DNA from: DRPN01 sp964599235
Lineage (GTDB): Bacteria; Bacteroidota; Bacteroidia; Bacteroidales; VadinHA17
Reading direction: 5' to 3'
Length of the DNA stretch: 64,000 nt
NCBI GenBank assembly: GCA_964599235.1
Contig: CAZRDX010000052.1
Location: 124,001 to 188,000, forward strand
Positions 59,411 to 64,000 of the stretch are shown in pieces (the stretch's first letter is position 1; the number at the start of each line of letters is the position of its first letter). The position numbers were made by a program, and so were the translations under genes. A model generated the notes under the pieces. That model had not been told where the DNA came from. It was given only the letters and a program-made list of their open reading frames with translations, and searched no databases.

Positions 59411-60649
59411 ATGGCGGTAAGGTCCATGATACGGAGAACGCTCGTTTTTTCCTTTCTGTTCCTGTGTCTGGGGACGTTCCCTCTGGCTGCGCAGGACACA
59501 CTCACCCGGTCAGCCGGGAAGCCCTGGCTCAATGTGTGGGGGATGGTGAACCTGGACATCATCCACGACCTTGATCAGATGGACCCTCAGTGGATCGGCG
59601 GTTTCCGGCCCTCGAAGATACCGGTCCATCCCGGTGATCCCGGCTGGGGCAGCAGTCACAACACCTGGTTCAGTCTCCGTCAGTCGACCTTCAAATTCGA
59701 GGGGGTGATGCCCGTGCAGCATCGTCTGGGCCCCATACGGCTGCGTTTTGAGTTCGACCTGTTCGGCATGGGGGTCAATGCCGGTGAGACCACTTTTCGT
59801 CTGCGGCTGGCTTACGGCCAGTGGGGACCTTTCCTGGTGGGAAAGGACTGGTCGACCTTCATTGATCTGGAGAGTTTTCCCAACCATTTTGATTTCTGGG
59901 GTCCTTCGGGGATGGCCCTGCTGGCTTCGGTGATGGTGCGTTACAGCCGCACCGTGGGAGAAGCCAACCGGCTGGAGGCGGCCCTGGAGTTGCCCGGCTC
60001 GGAGATCGACCCCGGCCAGCTGCGTCAGATCGATCCCGCTTTCCTGAACATCCAGTCGAAGGAACAGGTGCCCGACCTGATCCTGCGTTACACCCGCAAG
60101 GGGGCCTGGGGGCATGTACGGGTAGCAGGCATGGCCCGCATGCTGAGCTACGACGTCATCAGCCAACAGGCCGGAAAAAGTGTCGATCATGCACTCTTCG
60201 GCTGGGCGTTCAACGTCACCTCCAACCTTTATCTCTTCGACCGACAGGGATGGTTCAACCTACAGACGGTCTTCGGCCACGGCTATGCCGGGTATAACAA
60301 CGACGGCGGTGTGGAGATCACTCCCACGGCCGGTTTCCGTGCTACGGTGCCTTTCCAGTACGGGATGGTGGCCTTTTACAACCACAACTTCAGCCGACAC
60401 TGGTCGGTCTCGGCGGGTTACAGCGAGACCAGCCAGCACAACACCCCCGGCCAGCTGGACAACGCCTTCCACCGCTCGCAGTACATCCTCGCCCAGACGA
60501 TCTGGAACATCCTGGATAACAAAGCTGTCCAGGCAGGTCTCTGCGGCATGTACGGCAAAAAGTACGAGAAGGACGGGTCATCGGCCCGTGACCGGCGGAT
60601 CATGTTCACCGTACGTTTCCAGATGGACCATATACACAAACCGAGGTGA
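59411..60649 (+). CDS. DcaP-like outer-membrane porin
   Basis: 412 residues, signal peptide (IRRTLVFSFLFLCLGTFPLAAQ), then a beta-barrel typical of DcaP-family porins: NVWGMVNLDIIHDLDQ, TWFSLRQSTFKFEGVMP, LRFEFDLFGMG, FLVGKDWSTFIDLESFP and a C-terminal aromatic strand (FTVRFQMDHI). DcaP proteins are trimeric channels for small anionic or aromatic solutes. The ATG at 59426 is an equally good start for the signal peptide. The CTACGTAG array lies upstream, so it may share regulation with the GH operon. Confidence 0.82.
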   Translation: MAVRSMIRRTLVFSFLFLCLGTFPLAAQDTLTRSAGKPWLNVWGMVNLDIIHDLDQMDPQWIGGFRPSKIPVHPGDPGWGSSHNTWFSLRQSTFKFEGVMPVQHRLGPIRLRFEFDLFGMGVNAGETTFRLRLAYGQWGPFLVGKDWSTFIDLESFPNHFDFWGPSGMALLASVMVRYSRTVGEANRLEAALELPGSEIDPGQLRQIDPAFLNIQSKEQVPDLILRYTRKGAWGHVRVAGMARMLSYDVISQQAGKSVDHALFGWAFNVTSNLYLFDRQGWFNLQTVFGHGYAGYNNDGGVEITPTAGFRATVPFQYGMVAFYNHNFSRHWSVSAGYSETSQHNTPGQLDNAFHRSQYILAQTIWNILDNKAVQAGLCGMYGKKYEKDGSSARDRRIMFTVRFQMDHIHKPR

Positions 60650-60674
60650 GACCTTCACCCACTCCCTTTTTTCC

Positions 60675-60682
60675 TACCTTTG
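60675..60682 (+). promoter_or_regulatory. -7 promoter box of the gene at 60689
   Basis: TACCTTTG, 6 nt before ATG 60689, again with no room for a leader. Fits TAnnTTTG. Confidence 0.45.
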
Positions 60683-60688
60683 CCGGCA

Positions 60689-61168
60689 ATGATAAGTAAA
60701 GCTGAAGGCAGACAGACGGGTCCTGGCAGGGTCTGGCACGGGCTGACAACACGCGGCAGCCGCTATGTCGACTACAGGATGGGCCGTTACGGGGCGGTGG
60801 TGATGGCCACCATCGTCTTCCTCATCAATTTCTTCGGCAAGAAGGATGAGCTGGGCATCCCGCAGGCAGCCTTATGGTCGACGACCGCAGCGCTCAAACA
60901 AGGGACCTACACCTTTTTCTTCGGCGGGGTGATCATGAAGATGAGCGAGCGGCTGGCCACCGAGGTGAGACGCCGCACCCTCGCCCTCGTCCTCGCCTGT
61001 GTGGTCCCCTCGTTGGTATCGCTCACCCTCACCTTCGGCATGCACAACCTCAAAGGCACCCCCCTGCCGGCCAAATCCACCATCCCCACCGCCATCTTCG
61101 TCATCCCCTCCACCGCCGTATGGGGCAGCATAAAAAGAAAAAAGATGGGAAAAGGCCCGGAACAGTAA
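60689..61168 (+). CDS. Hypothetical membrane protein with basic N-terminus
   Basis: 159 residues. Basic N-terminal tail, then helices around MGRYGAVVMATIVFLINFF, ALKQGTYTFFFGGVIM, TLALVLACVVPSLVSLTLTFG and IPTAIFVIPSTAVWGSI. No recognised family. The likely leaderless promoter at 60675 supports this start. Confidence 0.65.
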   Translation: MISKAEGRQTGPGRVWHGLTTRGSRYVDYRMGRYGAVVMATIVFLINFFGKKDELGIPQAALWSTTAALKQGTYTFFFGGVIMKMSERLATEVRRRTLALVLACVVPSLVSLTLTFGMHNLKGTPLPAKSTIPTAIFVIPSTAVWGSIKRKKMGKGPEQ

Positions 61169-61330
61169 ACTGAAAAACCCCCAAAAGCCGAATAAACAGG
61201 AAAATGCAGACCCGTCTGCCCCTCTCTCCATACAGGACCGGACCAGAAACATGTCCATAAAGTCAAAACCCGCCGGAACAAAAGGAGAGGATCCTTCCAT
61301 CAGAACATCGACCGTATTTTTATTTTATTA

Positions 61331-61362
61331 TTTGCTTAATTAATAAAACCGAATTATTTTTA
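61331..61362 (+). promoter_or_regulatory. Candidate promoter of the ArsR-family gene
   Basis: TTTG (61331-61334), 20-nt spacer, TATTTTTA (61355-61362), one base off the -7 consensus. The spacer is very AT-rich and could also hold the operator. Confidence 0.4.
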
Positions 61363-61383
61363 TGATGGTATAACTGGCCGGCC

Positions 61384-61773
61384 ATGACAAAGAAATCCTC
61401 TTCCGGATCAGGGAAAAAAGATCCTTGTACCCGCACGGATGCAGATCCTGTATTGCTCCACAACATCAAAGCCCGTCTGATCCATGAGGATGAGGAGCTG
61501 AAGAAACTGGCCAAGATCTTTTATCTGGCCGGCAACGAGGTAAGGCTTAAGATCCTGTATCTTCTGTTCGGGGAAGAAGAATTGAGTGTTTGTGATATCA
61601 CCCGCATACTGGAGATGAAGATCCCTGCGATATCTCAGCATCTGAGAAAGCTGAAGGACCTGGGCGTGGTCAGAACGAGGCGTCAGGGGCGGACCATCTA
61701 TTACAGTCCCGCCCCCGGCTATCTGCATTATCTGGAAGTGTTCTTCAGCCGTTTGCTGAGGTACCGGCCCTGA
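61384..61773 (+). CDS. ArsR/SmtB-family transcriptional regulator
   Basis: 129 residues, winged helix. The block FYLAGNEVRLKILYLL, EEELSVCDITRILEM, then recognition helix PAISQHLRKLKDLGVV and wing RRQGRTIYYSP. Metal sensors of this family carry paired cysteines (ELCVCD); here only Cys70 is present, with another Cys15 near the N-terminus, so a metal site would be unusual and a thiol/redox or small-molecule input is as likely. No metal transporter is adjacent. It could regulate the hypothetical genes near 62-63 kb or act elsewhere. Confidence 0.88.
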   Translation: MTKKSSSGSGKKDPCTRTDADPVLLHNIKARLIHEDEELKKLAKIFYLAGNEVRLKILYLLFGEEELSVCDITRILEMKIPAISQHLRKLKDLGVVRTRRQGRTIYYSPAPGYLHYLEVFFSRLLRYRP

Positions 61774-61937
61774 TTCGCCTTTGTATCTTCCCCCCGGATC
61801 CCTCCTGCTCCTGTTCTAACAGCTCTCAGGCCTTTCTCCAAAGATCCTGATACAGATTCGTTTTTGCAGAACTTTTGCCGGCAGAGGATCAGAACAGCTC
61901 ATCGCGCGGAAAGGTCTCTGCACTGTGTTTTCCGGAC

Positions 61938-62660
61938 CTATTCCGAGAAGATTCCACTCTTCTCCTCCAGGAAACGCTTCATCTCACCCAGGCGTTCTTC
62001 CTCGCAATGTTCGGAATAGACCCCCACCATGTCGATGAAGCGTGTTCCGCAGTTGAGATAGATCAGCGAGGCATCGAACATGTGGAAATCACAGTTGTTT
62101 TTCACCTCCTTGATCAGTTCCTCGAAACGCGGATATTCCAGATTTGCCGGTAAGGTAACAAAATAAAGATGCGGATTCTCGCTGTCCCGGTAGATCCCCG
62201 GCTCCATGATCACGAACTCCGTATAACGCTTGTACTGGACAAAAGCATGGTAAGGCTCCACATGACGGTCGCGGAGAAAACGAATGCCGAGGCTGCGGAA
62301 ACCCTTAATGTATTCGGGCAACACGGCCACATCATCGGTGCGGATCCTGATGCACGACCAGGTCTTGTTCCACAGAGTGATCTGCCCCGGCGAAATATGC
62401 AGCATGGTCCCGGTACGTTCCCGTAACTGATGCGCCATCCGCATCACCCGGTCCTGAAAACAGGGGATCGATTTACGCACCACCAAATAAAGATGATGAT
62501 CCCCCACCGTTCGGAGGTTCTCAGGAAAACCTGCCCGGGAATAATAGGATGGATAAGGACTCGACTCGAGCACCAGCATCCTTATCCCGTCACTCAACGG
62601 TGAACGAGCTACCTCCACACGGACCGAAAAACACGCAAAACATGAAAAATTCTTTGTCAT
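61938..62660 (-). CDS. Hypothetical protein, divergent from the ATP-cone/Mrr nuclease gene
   Basis: 240 residues, soluble, no signal. Sequence is rich in Tyr/His and contains FVIMEPGIYRD, HLYFVTLPANLEYP, and CDFHMFDASLIYLNCG. No family recognised. The ATG at 62660 lies 32 nt after its promoter box. It is divergent from the ATP-cone/Mrr gene, which hints at shared regulation. Confidence 0.65.
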   Translation of the reverse strand: MTKNFSCFACFSVRVEVARSPLSDGIRMLVLESSPYPSYYSRAGFPENLRTVGDHHLYLVVRKSIPCFQDRVMRMAHQLRERTGTMLHISPGQITLWNKTWSCIRIRTDDVAVLPEYIKGFRSLGIRFLRDRHVEPYHAFVQYKRYTEFVIMEPGIYRDSENPHLYFVTLPANLEYPRFEELIKEVKNNCDFHMFDASLIYLNCGTRFIDMVGVYSEHCEEERLGEMKRFLEEKSGIFSE

Positions 62661-62692
62661 GGTTCCAGATTCTATATATTGAACATATGTTA

Positions 62693-62700
62693 CAAACATA
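62693..62700 (-). promoter_or_regulatory. -7 promoter box of the gene at 62660
   Basis: TATGTTTG on the minus strand; fits TAnnTTTG. Part of the divergent region 62661-62804. Confidence 0.45.
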
Positions 62701-62804
62701 CTGATTTTCGCGGCCATAAGATCTTCGTTCCATATGTTGTTCAATAGGTTTTCGAAAAATCTTTACCTTTCCGGAAGAAAACATTTCAAGGCGGCAGCAA
62801 AACC

Positions 62805-63656
62805 ATGAAAATGACGAACCCCAAGTCGAACACGTATGTCACGAAACGGTCCGGGGAGCGGGTGCCTTTCGATCCGGAGCGTTTGAAGCGTTCTTTGCAG
62901 CGCGTAGGAGCAGGAGAAGAGGATGTGGCAGCGATCCTGAAGGAAGTGGAAGGGATGCTGTATGAAGGCATTCCTACCAGTCGTATCTACCGGAAAGCCC
63001 ATGAGCTGCTGCGTCGCCGTTCGTCAGGGGCATCGGCACGGTACCATCTGAAACAGGCCATCCAAGAACTGGGCCCGACCGGATATCCTTTTGAAAAATA
63101 CGTGGGAGCACTGCTGGCCTACCAGGGCTATGAGGTCAGGAACGACCAGCTGCTGGAAGGAAAGTGTGTACAACACGAAGTGGATGTGGTCGCTGAAAAG
63201 GGAGATGAAGTGATCATGGTGGAGTGCAAGTTCCATTCCGAGCAGGGCACCAAGAGCGATGTAAAAGTGCCGATGTACATCCATTCCCGTTTCGAGGATC
63301 TTCGCAGCAATCTGGAGCATTACTATCCGGGCAGGAAGATGCGCTTCCGGGGCTGGGTGGTCACCAATACCCGTTTCACCGAGGACGCCATTGCTTTCGG
63401 ACGGTGCAACGGGCTCTATCTGATCAGCTGGGATTATCCTGAACAGGGGAGTTTGCGGGACCGGATCGATCTGGCGGGACTCCATCCCGTCACCTGCCTC
63501 CACAGCCTCACCCGAAAAGAGAAAAAGGAGCTTCTTCAGCGTGAAGTGGTGCTCGTGAAAGAGCTGCTGGATGACCCCGCTCTGCTGGAAAGCCTCCACC
63601 TCACCGGGACACGCCGCAAAAAACTGCTGCAGGAGGCACGGGAACTCTTTTACTGA
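62805..63656 (+). CDS. ATP-cone domain fused to Mrr-type restriction-endonuclease domain
   Basis: 283 residues. Residues ~7-90 form an ATP-cone (TYVTKRSGERVPFDPERLKRSL, EGIPTSRIYRKAHELL), the nucleotide-sensing domain best known from ribonucleotide reductases and NrdR. Residues ~95-215 form a PD-(D/E)xK Mrr-type nuclease: FEKYVGALLAYQGYEV, HEVDVVAEKGDEVIMVECKFH, with Asp, Glu and Lys (DV...ECK) as metal/catalytic residues. The combination suggests a nuclease gated by (d)ATP, in DNA repair, recombination or defence. Ends at the bidirectional terminator at 63663. Confidence 0.85.
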   Translation: MKMTNPKSNTYVTKRSGERVPFDPERLKRSLQRVGAGEEDVAAILKEVEGMLYEGIPTSRIYRKAHELLRRRSSGASARYHLKQAIQELGPTGYPFEKYVGALLAYQGYEVRNDQLLEGKCVQHEVDVVAEKGDEVIMVECKFHSEQGTKSDVKVPMYIHSRFEDLRSNLEHYYPGRKMRFRGWVVTNTRFTEDAIAFGRCNGLYLISWDYPEQGSLRDRIDLAGLHPVTCLHSLTRKEKKELLQREVVLVKELLDDPALLESLHLTGTRRKKLLQEARELFY

Positions 63657-63662
63657 AAAAAG

Positions 63663-63684
63663 AAAGCCGGCAGCTGCCGGCTTT
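63663..63684. terminator. Bidirectional intrinsic terminator
   Basis: A 22-bp perfect palindrome (AAAGCCGGCAGC with its complement) between the convergent ATP-cone/Mrr gene and the small lipoprotein gene. T-runs flank both sides. Confidence 0.8.
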
Positions 63685-63689
63685 CCTTA

Positions 63690-63881
63690 TCATCTGCGTC
63701 TTCGCTTCTTCTTGGCCAGCTTGCGCTGGTATTTCTTCGAGAAGAAATATTTGTTTTTCCCCAGCTGGGTGGTATTGATCATGGTCGATTTCTTCTTCCG
63801 TACGGTCTTGGAAGAACTGCCGCATCCCACGGGGAGAGCCAGCACCAGAAGGAATACCAACACCTTGAGCAGGATTCTCAT
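63690..63881 (-). CDS. Small basic lipoprotein
   Basis: 63 residues. Signal with lipobox (FLLVLALPVGC, Cys20), then SSSKTVRKKKS and a strongly basic C-terminus (KKYQRKLAKKKRRRR). No family recognised. Start is ATG 63881. Upstream to the window edge (63882-64000) I see nothing I can support. Confidence 0.65.
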   Translation of the reverse strand: MRILLKVLVFLLVLALPVGCGSSSKTVRKKKSTMINTTQLGKNKYFFSKKYQRKLAKKKRRRR

Positions 63882-64000
63882 ATGCCTTTTCTTATCAGCT
63901 TTAATGCAATAATAGGAAAAATCAGGCACATTATCCCGCCCCGGAGGATGAAATTCCTCTCCGGCGACCGGTGATTCACATCACCAGTTATTTTTTCTCA

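Overview
The window reads as chromosomal DNA of a GC-rich, glycan-degrading Bacteroidota (probably class Bacteroidia). The evidence is a SusC/SusD pair, Bacteroidota -7 promoter boxes (TAnnTTTG) in front of many genes, type IX secretion (T9SS) C-terminal tails on two glycosidases, lipobox signal peptides, and a FucP/SSS/AGCS transporter set. I see no rRNA, CRISPR array, insertion sequence, phage or integrase. Two tRNA genes are present: Pro-TGG and Ser-GCT.

Layout. (1) 0-2.3 kb: divergent ABC-F ATPase (cut by the window edge) and RlmD-type rRNA methyltransferase, then a gene-free stretch ending in tRNA-Pro. (2) 2.3-10.1 kb, minus strand: a ceramidase-like lipoprotein-class protein, then a compact four-gene set (deoxyhypusine-synthase-like protein, PfkB-HAD fusion, ROK kinase, SIS isomerase), and a PqaA-like alpha/beta hydrolase. 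(3) 10.2-15.3 kb: SusD and SusC. (4) 15.6-39.2 kb, minus strand: a run of about 14 tightly packed genes that looks like one operon. It holds two GH3, a GH57-like protein, a membrane PHP phosphoesterase, a beta-helix protein, two GH92, an SSS symporter with two tiny membrane proteins, a GH2 exo-glucosaminidase-like enzyme, and a DegT aminotransferase plus Gfo/Idh dehydrogenase. A broken GDPD gene sits inside this run. (5) 39.5-52.3 kb: HutH, a GH76-like Tat lipoprotein, a TlpA-like thioredoxin, two peptidases (C69, M64), SDR, GNAT, a repeat protein, a DUF697 protein with a decayed GTPase-like front, and an AGCS symporter. (6) 52.4-64 kb: tRNA-Ser, GH8 and GH5 with T9SS tails, FucP, a Yip1-like protein, a DcaP-like porin, an ArsR regulator, hypotheticals, and an ATP-cone/Mrr nuclease.

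How they fit together. The 15.6-39.2 kb operon would strip mannose, glucosamine and beta-linked sugars from a mannose-rich glycan, import a product through the Na+ symporter, and act on an amino or keto sugar with the aminotransferase/dehydrogenase pair. That substrate is inferred. The four-gene set at 4-8.7 kb carries isomerase, kinase and phosphatase activities that parallel the heptose-phosphate pathway, but lacks a nucleotidyltransferase and adds a DHS-fold enzyme of unknown chemistry. It is my best candidate for an undescribed pathway. A second candidate is a pair of identical-format regulatory arrays (three CTACGTA(G) palindromes at exact 12-bp period), one upstream of the big operon and one upstream of the porin.

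All calls rest on reading translations and motifs by eye. No alignments or searches were run.
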